A DNA stretch of 64,000 nt from positions 103,082 through 167,081 of the forward strand of contig NBIV01000186.1 of NCBI GenBank assembly GCA_003194525.1. Reading direction: 5' to 3'. How positions within the stretch are numbered: position 1 is the stretch's first letter; the number at the start of each line of letters is the position of its first letter. The DNA comes from Gracilariopsis chorda (Eukaryota; Rhodophyta; Florideophyceae; Gracilariales; Gracilariaceae). The position numbers and the translations under genes were made by a program. The notes under the pieces were generated by a model that searched no databases, had not been told where the DNA came from, and was given only the letters and a program-made list of their open reading frames with translations. Positions 32,318 through 44,597 of this stretch are shown piece after piece.

Positions 32318-32879
32318 ACTCTAAGTAACAAGGTTCGACCTTTCCGAATTTGAAACGAATTCGCCACAACTTTAAGCCACTTTTCCCCATTTCTTCCCTA
32401 CCTTCCTGAAACCCCTCGCTTCTTGCGCCAGTTTGTGCCTAGAATCTCTAAAAATCCTGCACTAGGGCCCGATACAGTCTACGCAGTCCTCTGGATCACC
32501 ACAACCACCTTCTAGGGCCCAGTTGTCCGCACAATCTGTTATCATGGAATCCGCGGTGCGCTACTTCAAAAATCCACTTTGGCATCATTGGAACAATTCT
32601 TACCCATAAACTCTTCATCTTCTGGGCTCAAACGGCTACGCAAACGAATCTGGAGTAATCCTTAGAGATCTCTCCGAAGCATTTGCCCACGGTGTCTTCA
32701 AGACGATTACTGCATCCAGAGTATTGCTGCCGCCACTGCGAAATAAACCAGACGCAAATCAATCAGTTCACTGGGTATCTAGGCTTCCGTGTGATATTCA
32801 GAGATTCATCACGAGCTCACCACTTAATGTGTTTGAGAATGTTCTAACGAAAGACATTTCTTGTTTCGCTAACAGACAC

Positions 32880-34525
32880 GCATTTAAGCAGTAAATGCCA
32901 AACCCAGTCACATATGCTAGTCGCTCGAATTACTTGGCACTTCTTGAAAGGACATGTGGTTCCATTATGATATCTTGGTTCTTGGTTTCTGAAGAATCGG
33001 ATGCCTACACCAATTTAGCGGATGTCATTCAACTAACTCTTTCTGCAGTCACGATTTCCGAAGAGAATGATCCCCTCATCTCATGGCCAAGAATTCAGAA
33101 CCAACTTCTTCCAGACCGCCCTTATACACCGCTGCCAAACTGAGATCTTTTCGACTCAATCATAACCGACTGTGCTTCTGTTTCCACGTTCTATTTCGAT
33201 GTGGCTAATATGTTTCATGACATCATTCTACCAGAAGCCGTATTGCAACTATTTCCAATGCCGAAACTTAACCTTCACGAACTCCCAGACTCCCTCTCGG
33301 TGTACCTTTGCAAAACGTTTGCAGGCTGCATTGCGCCGCGCCCTATATTTCGGCCTTGTCAAGCGTCGATGCCAATGGGCTTCAAGTGGTCAGTGTTTTT
33401 CAGCCATAACCTAGCCTCCAAACTCTTGCAGGAAAGCTTCCATATCTTCACGCAGTTTCTTCTTGTGCCATCAAGCGCTTCCAGCTTCATTTCGTCAATG
33501 TGGCCTTTGTTATTCCCAGATTGGACATAGTTTTGCAGCACATTATTGATGACATGGGCGTTGTCGCCAACAGCCGGCCTTGTGAATCTCTCTCCGCTCC
33601 CTACAGGATCATGCGGACGGTATTTGCGTTTACTAAACTGTCCATCAAGGTCTCAAAATCTTGTGCCTTTGACGAAGTAGTTACAGCTGAATTACCCTTT
33701 ATCAGATGTATCTGGGATCTGAGATCCAACAACATTTACCTCAATCGGTCCAAGCTTAATAATTTAAAGCCGGTTATCGCTTCTATCATGGCCTCTACAG
33801 AAATCAAGCAGTAAAACTCGCAATCAACTGTAGGTAAGCTTATATGGCCAGCTCATCTCTGTCGACCAATGCTTTCTACCTTGAAGTCTGTCTTCCGTCT
33901 ACAGGCCGATCCCTGTACTTCAAGGTTGTTGTTGTCCTCGGCGGCTAAACGAGAGATCTTTTTGCTTTCGTCAATCCTCCCAATGTCCTCCACATCACCG
34001 AGCCTACCAGCCTCCAATGCTGTGATTACATTCGATGCCTCAACTTTTGCAGGTGCCGCAATGTTTGCTACAGTTTCGGTCACAGTCTCTGAATCGCTCC
34101 GGATTCTCTCTCAAAAGCAGTAGTCAAGATTGAAAAGGCAAAAGAAGACAATGACGATCTTAAATCTTCTGTCCAACGTCTGTATGAAGGAATGAAGTGG
34201 AAAACTGCCTTCGTCTACAAATAGAAAATCAGAGCATAGCAATGGCCTTGAAGCAGCAGCATGTGTCATGTCGCTTGAATGGTTAATTAAAAAGGGAATA
34301 TCTCTATGTCGCACTGTATTGTTTATAGCTTTAATGGTTACTCTCGGAGCGTTAACAAAAAGTCGTTCTTCGTCAACTCCTGTCCTACTTCGATATAGAA
34401 GATTTGCAGCACTTTCTGTATCTGATAGAATAAGACCCGCTCTGTTGCATATACGTTCTGAAAAGAATGCCGCAGATCGGCCCATCAACGTTGAAATACC
34501 TTTAGTCAAAAGATCGGCGTTATGA
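32880..34525 (+). pseudogene. DIRS-like reverse transcriptase and RNase H
   Basis: RT pieces in order are YFDVANMFHDIILP (33190-33230), MPMGFKWSVFFSHN (33370-33410) and the active site HIIDDMGVV (Asp codons 33548-33553, with His-Ile in place of the usual Tyr). The thumb-like GKLIWPAHL follows near 33835. RNase H follows: FDASTFAGAA near 34030, a Glu-containing LEAAACVMSLEW near 34250-34280, TLGALTKSRSSS near 34340, and HIRSEKNAADRP near 34450-34480. One frame change lies near 33490. After that the reading stays in one frame but for TAA (33812), TAG (34121) and a TGA near 34190; a TGA also lies at 33141. Decay is mostly by base substitution. Confidence 0.7.
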
Positions 34526-34560
34526 TCTGGACTCATACGCTTGTGGGATTGGGACAAGTA

Positions 34561-35436
34561 TCATTCTTCTGAAATCTACTGCAAGATCGCGGTTTTTCTG
34601 AGATCTTGGTGCCAGACTTGCCGAGTCTGCCCGTCCTTTCCCGAAACTGTTGACAAAAGTTCATGACAGGTTACGTCCTAATCACTTACGATAAATTGTG
34701 GATCACAGGAGAATAATATTTCTCTCGTCTTTACATAGTTATGGAGACTTGAATTGTTCATGTCAAGTTTGCAGACCAGTTTCGACATGAAGTCCTATTG
34801 TTTTCTCTAGTTAAAGCGAATTCGACAGTCTTCTCAGAGTAAAGGCGAGACATCCAAGTCGTGATCAAGTAACAGAAACAATAAATCTCTTTGCTTGGCT
34901 ACAGCCTAGAAGCGAACAAGAAAAGAAACTTCGTCCCCAAACTCGGGCTCTCAGCCCGTCTGAAACAAAATATAAGTTTGGCGAGTCAGTCACCATACTG
35001 GACTACTCTCTTATCAAATATATATACTGTTAATTGTTTTGGGAGTGAAACGGTTAACAACCTGTATTTGTTCGCAAAATGCTATACCTCAATTGGTAGG
35101 CATACACAGCGAGAACAAAATGACATGTTGGTTCTGTATCTTTGTTGCGATTTACGGGCATGCTAAACGTACAACCGGGGATGTATTTGCTACTGAATAT
35201 TTCCAAAAAGAAGCTGGCGTTTGACTGACTGCTTTGATCACACTACCCTTCTTATCGGCTATATTTGGGCCACTTAAGGGTAATTTGAGGGTAAATGTAC
35301 TTAATATATCTCAAATCTTTACGAAAATGACAGCAATCGAATCAGCTTGAAGAGCTGATTACCATGGTGTGTTCAACGTTCCAATCGCTCGAAGATATAC
35401 TTGCCAATCTCTGAATGTCGTCTGCTATCCCCGCCA
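34561..35436. other. No gene recognised
   Basis: AT-rich sequence downstream of the RNase H; it may hold the degraded 3' end of the retroelement. No terminal repeat was found. Confidence 0.5.
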
Positions 35437-37566
35437 TCAAAGTGCGGGGGAAATTTGGGTCCCACTCCCAACTGCAATCCCGTTGTCAACAGCCTCACCT
35501 ACTGCCTCCAGACCCAGCTGAGAGCTAAAATGAAAGGCATAAAAAGGTGGCTGCTTTCCCTTACTGCCACTTCTAGCACCTTTTGCACCCTGTTTTTTGC
35601 GTATCTTTGAACATTGTTGACCAAGAATGAGTGCTTCTTTGCGCAAATCGTTCAAGCGCTTCTTCTCTTTGCTCTCTTTAGCACGAGCTTGGCGACATTT
35701 CAACATCTCTTGTCGGCGTCTTTCCCTGTCTTCTAACTTCTTTATCCGCTTCCTCTTCCGCTCTTGTGTGCAAATATCGGCAGCCACTTCTGCCTCCTGG
35801 CGAGCCCAAATTCTCTCCTTTGCTTTGTTGGCCTTGTTTCGCAACCGTTCTTGTTCTGCCTTCTTCTTCCGAAGTTTTGATTCCTCTCTACATTTCAGGT
35901 CCTCACCATGTGTCACCCACTCCGCTGGGGCACCGGCATAGTAAAAGACGCCGGCCTGCATGGGCTTTGCCGTCCTTCCCCTTGTGTGGTTTCGCGGTAT
36001 ATGGTTTCCCATCATTATGCTGTTCACAGTCTCCTCCCCTTTCAGCAGATTTTTATCTCTTGCAGCTTTGTGAATACTCCTCTGTTACTTCCTATGATGG
36101 CCAGAATAGAATTGAATATGTCTTGATCGCTGTGTCTCTGACGCACAGCTGGTAGACGTGATGCAACTGAAGACGAATCTAACCGCTTTGCCTCCATCTG
36201 GACTCTCTCACCTTGGTCGTCTTAGGTCTTGTACTTCTTCGCGAAGTTTTACTGGAAAGGAAAGATACCCGTTACTTTGAAAGACGCCTGCACCAGCTCT
36301 GGAGTTAATTGATGCCGGGCTAACACGGCGCAAGCCATGTTGAAGGTTAAATCGCGTTGTATCCACACATCCCTGTCGATTGAATCTATCTCAAATACTT
36401 CGCATCAACTCATGGAATCGTTTGTTAATCAATTGGTCACACGGTTGCAGTATGTGAGACGTGTTAGCCACATTAATGACAGCCTCCATGAAATTGTGAT
36501 TACAGTACTCAATCCGTCCAGGGTGTTTGCGAGATGAGTGCCCATCCAGAAACAAAAGAAAAGCTTTATCTTCTAATAAAAGCTTACTTGCAGTGTTCTG
36601 TACGTGTTGCACGAATGCATGAAGAATGGGGCTTTCAATTGAGCCATTCTCCGTGACGGTAATACAACCATCGGTTGGAAACTAGTTCTTTTCAGCAAAA
36701 GGTTTGATAATTTCCTGTGGAGGTTCGGTGAAGCTTATAGTAACAGGTACGTGCCGCTCTTCGTTCTTCCGCTTGCCAGCAATTATAAAACATGGCGGTG
36801 TCAAAACGCTAGCAGTACAGGCAGGGATGACCGCTGTTATGTGTTTGCTGGATCCATAAGTGGACTTTACACCTCGGTTGCTGCCGTTCTTTGTATCTTT
36901 GGCCGTAAAGGCTTTATGCCGCTTACCAAGTGTGCAGTCGTCAGCTGTTTTTTCTAGATCCCACACCAGATTGGCGTTTAGAAATATTCCGGGGTGCTTC
37001 CTTTGGATATCGTCTAGAGTGCCAAAGAATGTATCCATATTGGAAAATGACTCCGCTACTAGCTTCGCATGCTCTTTGTTTTCTATTCGTTTGTATAATA
37101 TGTCACTGTTTTGCGCGAGATGGGTTCGAACTGCTTCGTCACTGGGAATGCCGTTCTTGTATCCTTTCCAATCGTCTACGGACACTCTGGATAGAAATTG
37201 CTTAACTTCTTGCTTTTCAATACCAAACTCTCGTGAGGAAACGAGCTTTAGACGATCGTTGATGAGTCCTGCCTCGTCATTGCTAATAAATCGAGGACGT
37301 CCAGCTGTCATATTGGTGCTAGTCAATTGCAAAAGCAGGTCGGTGTCGCTCGTTTTGATACGCTTGTGAAGGCGCTAAACAGTGCTTTCTGAGACTCCTG
37401 TCGATCCGGATGTGGTACCAAGAGGTTTTCCTTCTTTTAGCAAGCAAACGGGAAGCAATCGTGCCACAGACTGATCTTCAAGCCGCTTCATTCGGTTCTT
37501 GTATTCGGCAGCTTGGCGTTTTATAGATGGTGGCATTGGGTCTCGAGACGATGGGTTGGTTGTCAT
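35437..37566 (-). pseudogene. Pogo-type (DDE_1) transposase relic
   Basis: A frame begins with ATG at 37566. It is stopped by TAG at 37375 and TAG at 36682 and by TGA at 36391, all in one frame, then shifts. The order is a basic N-terminal helix-turn-helix part, a central DDE domain and a basic coiled-coil tail (36027-35437, Lys/Arg/Glu-rich). Active-site candidates are Asp in NLVWDLEKT, Asp in FLLFLDGHSS and Asp in QPCDQLINKRF, matching the three acidic positions of pogo and jerky proteins. Beyond the TGA another frame gives ACAVLARHQL and VTGIFPF, typical of the end of this domain. No inverted ends or TA target duplication were found. Confidence 0.75.
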
Positions 37567-40366
37567 TTGTTTGCGGTGTATTCAGGGGTAGAGTGTCTGG
37601 ACAAAAATTACCACGGATAAACGACACTAGTACTTGCTACAGTGATCTGCAATTGTTTACAAGCTACTTATAGTTCGCGCGGGAGCCCAATAGCGTTGGA
37701 CGCAAGGTGTTTCGGTGGGCGAGAAGACCGGCGGGAAACTGTCCAAAATATCCCCATGTCCAAAATTAAGCAGTAGTCACCAACCTATTTCTTAATTATT
37801 TTTGAAGAACATTGACTACAGCTTTCCAGAAAAGCACGGACTACCACTTCTCCAAGTGGCAAAGTAGTTAATCGCAATTACTCCCCCCGCCTACAGCACA
37901 TCATATATCTCACTTTTTGTGGTAATGCCAACACCTTGAAGTGGTTGTTTAATACACATTGACGATTCTCTAATAAGAACTTCCTCCTGCTTTGATGCCA
38001 TAATAAGGGACGTTGTGTTGGACAAAAGTAAAGATACTCGTTGTTTAGTTTAGAGATGAAGTAACGGTAATCGTCTAATAGATATGAGTGAGAATATCTA
38101 GAACTTGCACGTACTTTGGCTATTTTTCGTTAATTTCCGACATGTTTTCGTGAAAACCTCGAAAACGTTTTCTCTCCAGGTTACGTTTACATGCCTGATT
38201 TAGCTAGACTAGAGTAATTTTGCTTCTTGTGGAATTTCCAATGTCAGTTACGTGCTACGCAACCATGTTGGCAGGGCATTGTCGTGTTGCGAGACAATCC
38301 CCTCAATTTGTGCAGTATGAAGTGACGATTATTGTCAGCAATATCTCCGATAAAACAAATTCAAGCAGTACCCTTGACGAAATCTACTTTCGCGGTTCCC
38401 CAGAACACCAATACTCAACAGCAATGAATTATTTGTACTTAAATATCCGATTTTCAGATCCGTGATTTGCTCAATCGAAAACAATTCGAACCGATCTCAG
38501 CTCTACTGATGCATCTACAGAAGCAGATTAATGTGTGGCAATCTGTCAATAATGTCAGCCAAAAACGGCTTGAGCAGATTCACCGCGCTCTCGATACAGT
38601 CGAAGAGCTGGCCGGTGCTCACCAAGCCAGAACGGAAAAAGGGGCACCGATGAAAGCGTAGAAACCTAAGATGTTGTTTTTGCTGCGAAGACTGTCCGGC
38701 GCGCCAATAGCAGAGTGTTGAAGATGATTTGAATGGTCGCAGTAGATGGCTTGCAATCGGAGACTTTTTGGCTCCGCTGAAGTTGTTTCCATGGCAGTCT
38801 GTGTAGCGGAGCGACACAAAAGGCCGCCGAGAGAAGACAGCAATGCGACTCACCACGGCTATCAACTCCACAAAGAGGAGGCTTTGCGGCTCGAATAACT
38901 GTCGAAAAGCACTCATAAGTGGATCACACCAACATACCGCCTGCGACGAGCTCTTTGATTCTGGACCATGTAGCTTCGATTCCCTGTGACGATTCTTCGG
39001 TGTACATTCTACCTGTACTAAAGCGAATGCGTGTATTCCCTGTGCAACTATTGCGCACACAATCTTCGTGTCTCAGTACATGAAATCGCTCTACTACCGG
39101 AAGCAAGGAGATGTCCCTGCTCATGATTGTTTGCATCCCTGTCTGCAAATGCCACCATGTGCTAAAAACCTTTAGAGCATTCCAAATCTTGTAGAACATG
39201 CTTGGCTGACAAGGAGCGTCCAGTTCATTAGTCTCCACTAAAATTTCTTCCTACACGCTGACTTCTGATCCTCTAATACCTTCCCAATCATCGTCCGTCA
39301 AACAAGGTTTAACACTAAAGTTGGAGGATGAACTTCTGGCTCAAATTGCTCACTGGACTCACCACGTCCTCCACTCCAATAACGGCAACGTTCTAAGCCT
39401 AATCGCGATCGACTTGTGACGTAGATCCTAGCTTGATGATATGTTCGTTCTACAGAAGTATTTCAGTGAGAATGATACATTGGGGCTTTCCAAAAACCGA
39501 CACATTGACACTTGGGCCTTGCCAATTTTTGGGGACTGACGTCGGTGAAAAAAGAATCGTAGTCCAATCTCCCCAGCGTACAAATGCCCATACCTCACCC
39601 GAAGTTTCATGGCCATTTGTACGGTTTTCAAACCATGGCGGTCCGTTACAGACTTCTCTCTCTTCGTCAGAACGGAAAACACTCGGGAAAGGAAAGCATC
39701 AACTGCAGCGCTGATGATGTCCGGTATCTACTAGACTTGGTGGCGGATATTGAACTCTTAGGTAGAACAATAGTTGTTAGTTACAGCACTGTTGGTGTTC
39801 ATCGTAAAAGCGAGTTTGATGGCGAGAGCGATACTGATATGTTAGGTTGCTGCTTGTATTTATAAAATGGGAGTATTCATTGCGTAACTTACGCAGAAAT
39901 CAAGATTTGTCGCTTTGTGCTGGGTCGACGTACTCATTCCATACTGAGAAACTTTCAGCGAGTGCGGTTCCATTCTGTAGGAGCTCATTGGCTCCAACTT
40001 TGTCATTCTCTCAGAGTGGCTTTTCTTGGAAAGGCCCATTCTTCGCTCACAACTGTGCTCATGGTTGCCATAATGCCTAGTCTGGGTCAGAATCTTTTGT
40101 CAAGGAGAAAATGCTGACGTCTTATTATTATCAGTTTACACAACAAGAGGAAGCGCAACTTCCCTTTCGAAACGCTCCAGCACAAAGCATCACTGTTGCG
40201 CACAGTTTCTGTAAATAAACCGATATCCGATTATGTTTAAATATGGATCGCTGCTCTCGGAACCCCAGCGCAGCCAAGTAAGCATCTTTGCGTTCAAAAG
40301 AGAATTCACTTCTCTTCGTTCAACCTACGCCCTTTTACCGCCGCGACTGCTCACAAATCGCTAAAC
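37567..40366. other. No clear gene; one weak transposase-like frame
   Basis: Mostly short frames. On the minus strand, 38924-39238 ends with EESSQGIEATWSRIKEL preceded by a His-containing segment. This recalls the end of ISXO2/Merlin-type transposases, but too little is conserved to name it. No other feature is supported before the galaxin-like gene, whose possible TATA-like TTTAAATA lies at 40236-40243. Confidence 0.3.
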
Positions 40367-40855
40367 ATGAACAATTCGCACAAACTTCTGTTACTAGGCA
40401 TAGTGCTCTTGGTGCAAACGGCCTACAGTCGGTCATGCGGAAGATACAATACTCGAACTGAACTATGCTGCAATGGTGTCATCGTTCGGAAGGGTCTGAA
40501 GAACGCGTGTTGTGGTACTCGTGCATACAGTACGAGGACACAGCTATGCTGCAATGGTGTCATCGTTCGGAAGGGTCTGAATAACGCATGTTGTCGTACT
40601 CGTGCGTATAGTACGAGGACACAGCTATGCTGCAATGGTGTCATCGTTCGGAAGGGTCTGAAGAACGCGTGTTGTCGTACTCGTGCATACAGTACGAGGA
40701 CACAGCTATGCTGCAATGGTGTCATCGTTCGGAAGGGTCTGAATAACGCATGTTGTCGTACTCGTGCATACAGTACAAGGACACAGCTATGCTGCAATGG
40801 TGTCATCGTTCGGAAGGGTCTGAAGAACGCGTGTTGTGGTACTCGAGCTTGCTAG
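40367..40855 (+). CDS. Secreted galaxin-like Cys-pair repeat protein
   Basis: An intact gene of 162 codons from ATG at 40367 to TAG. Residues 1-21 form a clear signal peptide (LLLLGIVLLVQTAYS). The mature part is five tandem 27-residue units, each with two Cys pairs in the pattern CCNGVIVRKGL then N-ACC, with Y-STRTQL between. This double-Cys spacing matches galaxin repeats, first described from coral skeleton matrix. Units 1, 3 and 5 read KGLKNAC and units 2 and 4 KGLNNAC. The DNA copies (81 bp) are nearly identical, so the array grew recently. The protein is strongly basic (many Arg and Lys). Extracellular matrix or wall function is inferred; an antimicrobial role cannot be excluded. Confidence 0.85.
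   Translation: MNNSHKLLLLGIVLLVQTAYSRSCGRYNTRTELCCNGVIVRKGLKNACCGTRAYSTRTQLCCNGVIVRKGLNNACCRTRAYSTRTQLCCNGVIVRKGLKNACCRTRAYSTRTQLCCNGVIVRKGLNNACCRTRAYSTRTQLCCNGVIVRKGLKNACCGTRAC
40442..40850 (+). repeat. 81-bp tandem repeat inside the galaxin-like gene
   Basis: Five units of 81 bp, each with ACACAGCTATGCTGCAATGG (or a close variant) and CATCGTTCGGAAGGGTCTGA. Differences alternate between units (AAGAACGCG against AATAACGCA), which points to growth by 162-bp double units. Confidence 0.85.
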
Positions 40856-40968
40856 GTACTGATGCGTTATCAGTGAGTCCTATGAGTGAAGAGTCTCTTC
40901 TTTGCTAGAAGGGAATGTTAGGCAACTGTATCGGGGATGAGTGGCTTGTAACGATGCTATACTTCAAC

Positions 40969-40974
40969 AATAAA
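40969..40974 (+). terminator. Possible polyadenylation signal
   Basis: AATAAA lies 114 bases after the stop codon of the galaxin-like gene. It is a plausible 3' end signal, but nothing shows that it is used. Confidence 0.4.
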
Positions 40975-42780
40975 CTCAAGCACATGAGTGTTCTACGGAC
41001 CAGATCTGTGAGGGGACCACAAGAAGCCAAGTGAACGGCTGAAGACCTGTCTCGTCTGGCAGTATTGGGTCTTGCCGTACTTGCGCCACTTCAATATTTC
41101 TGGCACCCTCAAATTTCTCTTGGCTAGGCTAGTTGTTTTCTAAGACATCGCACAAATACTTGGCAGTGGCCCGCAATTCTGACTAGTAGCAATCCTAACC
41201 CTTAAGCCCACAACGGGTGACCCAGACATGCTACCCTACCAGCATGATGTAAACAAAAGCACAAAAGAACTAGCGAAGGGCAGGAATGAGCCTTGAAAGC
41301 GTTTGTCTTTGTCATTCTGGACTTCTGGAGCCGTCAACGCCGAGAAAAGCGATCCGAAAGCCTGAGCATGTCTAATCCTACTTGTGAAAATGCACCGTGC
41401 TCCGTGTGAAGCCGTCGCAGCGCTTGCTTTTCGGCTAGTTGTGGCAATTGTTGACCGACATTAGTAAAGGAGGCATGGTTGCAAACATGACTGCCAATAC
41501 AAAAGTATGCATGTAGTCGCACAGACAATCAGCACAAGAGCGCATGAGTTACTCGGTTGTTTTGCAGTAATGGTTGCCAGTCTCAGTGCACGCAGGTACA
41601 CAGATATCACCCTTGAACGAAACTATATACATGGGGGTACACGGATAGTGCCACCCTGTGCCAAATGGTCATAGTGGGCACTATACCAAGTCAGGCATTA
41701 ATCAAAAGCAATATGACGCGACAAGCATACCTCTTTACAACCTCTCACTAATAAGCATCTGAAGCTGGTCGATGGCGCTTCCTGATTGTTTTGCATGTAG
41801 CAAAGCTGCTTTAGCTTTTCGCAAGTGATACATCGCATCAGAAACGGCGCTACCAACAGCAATCTGTTCAATCTCCTTAAAGTGAAAGTGAATGGGAACA
41901 CATTTTTAACATGGTTCAACAATGTCCAAGCACAGTTTGTCGGTGGTTTAGGTGTGGGATAATTCACTATGCGCTACAGAACATCTAGAGGGAGTGAACA
42001 AAATGAACAGGTTGAAATAGTTGCTTGCCTTCTTTTTGGTGTTGTTTTTGGGTCAACATAGGTTTTGCGTGTTATGGCGGCTTCGTTGGGAGCTGGAGAT
42101 TGACATTCATTCAACCGGAGCTCCATGTGAAGATGTGCTTGGCAATGGGTTTTGTTTGAGTTCGCTCAGCACTGGGCGGGAGCCGAGAAAAGTAACATCG
42201 CTCGCCATGTTGTAAAGAAGAAAAAATGAGGTGCCTGAAGGAGGAAAAAACTTGCCAAGGCCTTTTTCTGAAGCCCAGGGTCTCCTGGAACCCTTGAAGC
42301 TAAAATGTTATAAGCACAATGGTAAGGAGGCGATCCGAAGGAAGTCCCAGGCGAAGGGGTTGCTTGTTGTACTTACGAACATGATTTGAATTCTGATTCC
42401 CTCTGCATATCTATGAGAATACATGTTGTTGACCAGCATAGCTTTGCTGCACAGCGTAGACGTGATTTTTCCTATAAGGCCGTCAAGCACACAAATCTGT
42501 GATGTCACATCACGCAACTTGGCTAGTCACGAACTGGCCGAACAGCACCGTACATTATTGTTCGCCATTGTGCTGTTCAAGAGCGATAGATCTTTAGTTG
42601 TTGGAAAAGAGATGGTGAAGGCTAACAAGCCAAGACCAAGAGCTCAGAAGAACTGAGATCTTACAGAAAGATCCAGAAGATACAGACTGTTCCCGGGAGT
42701 GGTGGGAGGGTGATTGAAAGCCTACGAGGTATCTTAATCCAACGGGAATGATGCGTCAGTTAATCAACAGAAAGAATGAT

Positions 42781-42896
42781 GATGACCGCCTTTGCCAAAA
42801 CGGCGCCGGCCATATTTGTTGCCAGAAAGCCGCAAGATGTCTGGAGTTGAACAGAACAACCGACGAAGATCGCCTTTGCCGAAGAGGCGCCGGCCA
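42781..42896 (+). repeat. Two 32-bp direct repeats
   Basis: GATGACCGCCTTTGCC plus GGCGCCGGCCA at 42781-42812 recurs as GAAGATCGCCTTTGCC plus GGCGCCGGCCA at 42865-42896, with 84 bases between starts. Each unit holds self-complementary GCC/GGC pieces. It is non-coding. Confidence 0.6.
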
Positions 42897-44443
42897 GATA
42901 CGTTGAAGCTCACCACAGCCAAAATTGGCTCAAAATAAATCTACTTCTGCGGTACCCTAGAAAAACCAGTATAGCACATCAGCCACGTCACACAGCAGTG
43001 TGAACCTATCAAGGGTACGCGTGCCACGCATCTGCTCGCGCTATCGCATGCTGCCATACAAGTATCTGCGAAAGGATTAGAATTTCAAGCAATGCGTAGG
43101 AGAATATTTATTTAATTCTGGAGGACGGCTACGACGATGGCTCAAGCCCAGTGAGCGATGTCGATTGATCGCATCGCTCCAGTCAGATCAAGCATCGACC
43201 TCACAGTCCTTGTAGTTGGTTTCAAGTTTTCTTTTACCCACCCATTTCCCTCCCTGGGTACAGCTCAGTCTGCTGGGACTGAGCTGTGAGCGACAAGGTT
43301 GTGACCTACCGCTCGATGAGAAGCAACACGCGCCACCATGCTCACGGGGCCGCGCGCTCCCATAATCGTGACAAACATTAAGGCTTCTCTGTGAGAAGCA
43401 ACACACAAAATCAGTGTCTGTGCCATTTAGTCGCCTCCCTCTCCAAAGAATGCACGCAAGAGGGTCAGCTGCAACTCGTCGCACTCGTCCATCAGTGCTG
43501 GCGCATATCTGCTTCATCATAGACAACGTCAGAATATGCTTTCCTCTCAATGTGCTTCATCACCTTTCACATGCTAGCACCAATCTTCCACGACCCGCAA
43601 CCACACCTCCACCTTCACCACCACCTCGCCCAGGACCGTAATGAAGCTTTCCTGACAGTCCTCCCCTAACCATGCCCCTCTCCTACCTTCATGCCATCTC
43701 GCTTAACCATTTCGACTACTGCCTCGACGTTTCGCGCTATCTCTAGAGCAACGTTCTACCGCTCTTTGGCGCGTGCGAGCTCAGCGACTTGCGCAGCAGC
43801 GGCGACTTCCGTTCTTTCTTGGGCTGCCAGCGCTTCTGCTTTGTTCCACTGCTTGTAGATGACATTGCGAAGGAGAGCGGGGCGCTGTGAACGAGCTAGG
43901 GCAGTATCCCATCAGCGGCAGTAGCCACTGCACGTCAGTTGGTGGCCGGCGTGGATGGCTTCAAGAAGAACGTGCAGATGGAAGAAGTTGAGGACAAGAT
44001 ATCATTAAAACAGACCGCAGTCACATCTCGTAATTAGTGGAAGCAAATTCTTTGTGGTTGAGGTGAAAGATGGCATTTCCGACTTCGCAGAAGGCCACTG
44101 TTGATTGTCCTTACGATATTTCGATCTCCTGATGAGCGGTTCACCAGATGTCCGTCACCCGAAGTGGAACCGGTAAGATAGGTCACGACTATACATCCCC
44201 GGCAGCTATATTGCACACATAGAATGTTAAGCATTTATTATTTTCTCGTCAGATGTAGCGGTACTGTTTGCCTCCTCTGCTCTGTCTGAGAGGCCTGGCT
44301 TACTTTCTCAGAAGCAGCAACCACCTTTCACGCCAGATTGAACCTTAAATCTTTTAAAAAATGGATTAGATATTCTTAAACTATATACGCAATAGTAAGA
44401 GCTTTGCAGCTGTCAAAGAAGATTGAGAATGTAAGCAATGATA

Positions 44444-44597
44444 CTTCCATGGATAAAGGTTTATTGGAATGGAGCGATCGAAATGGACCTCAGAAACAAT
44501 CTGGAGCCGTTGTGAGCTCGGAACAAAACACATTGCTCAAGTGTTCTGCCCTCGTGCTCACCGTCGGCTCCAACAAGCTTCGACCCGCGCCGCTCCT
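44444..44597 (+). repeat. Diverged repeat shared with 50101-50255
   Basis: The copies share TTCCATGGA, GGAGCG-TCGAAATGGA, TTGTGAGC-CGGA, TCGGCTCC and ACAAGCTTCGA in the same order over about 150 bp. The copy at 50101 is followed by TTTATAAAGGCC near 50273, a possible TATA box, so this may be a duplicated promoter or an old transposon piece. Confidence 0.55.

Larger units (their letters stand above)
29654..34560 (+). mobile_element. DIRS-like (tyrosine recombinase) retroelement, decayed
   Basis: On one strand there is a tyrosine recombinase (29654-30769), a gag-like protein (30947-32317) and an RT plus RNase H region (about 32880-34525). DIRS elements use a tyrosine recombinase instead of an integrase, but usually carry it downstream of RT-RNase H. 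Here it comes first. Either the family has an unusual order, or the recombinase is the 3' end of one copy followed by the 5' part of another. No terminal repeats were found, so the ends are only the limits of recognisable coding sequence. Confidence 0.7.

Noticed and set aside
38515..39238. Merlin/ISXO2-type transposase
   Set aside because: Only one short segment (IEATWSRIKEL) resembles the family; no acidic triad could be placed, so it is mentioned only as weak.
40423..40806. Repeat protein on the minus strand
   Set aside because: It mirrors the galaxin-like repeats; the plus strand has the signal peptide and the Cys pairs.
40442..40850. CRISPR-like array
   Set aside because: The 81-bp units have no unique spacers and encode a protein; the setting is eukaryotic.
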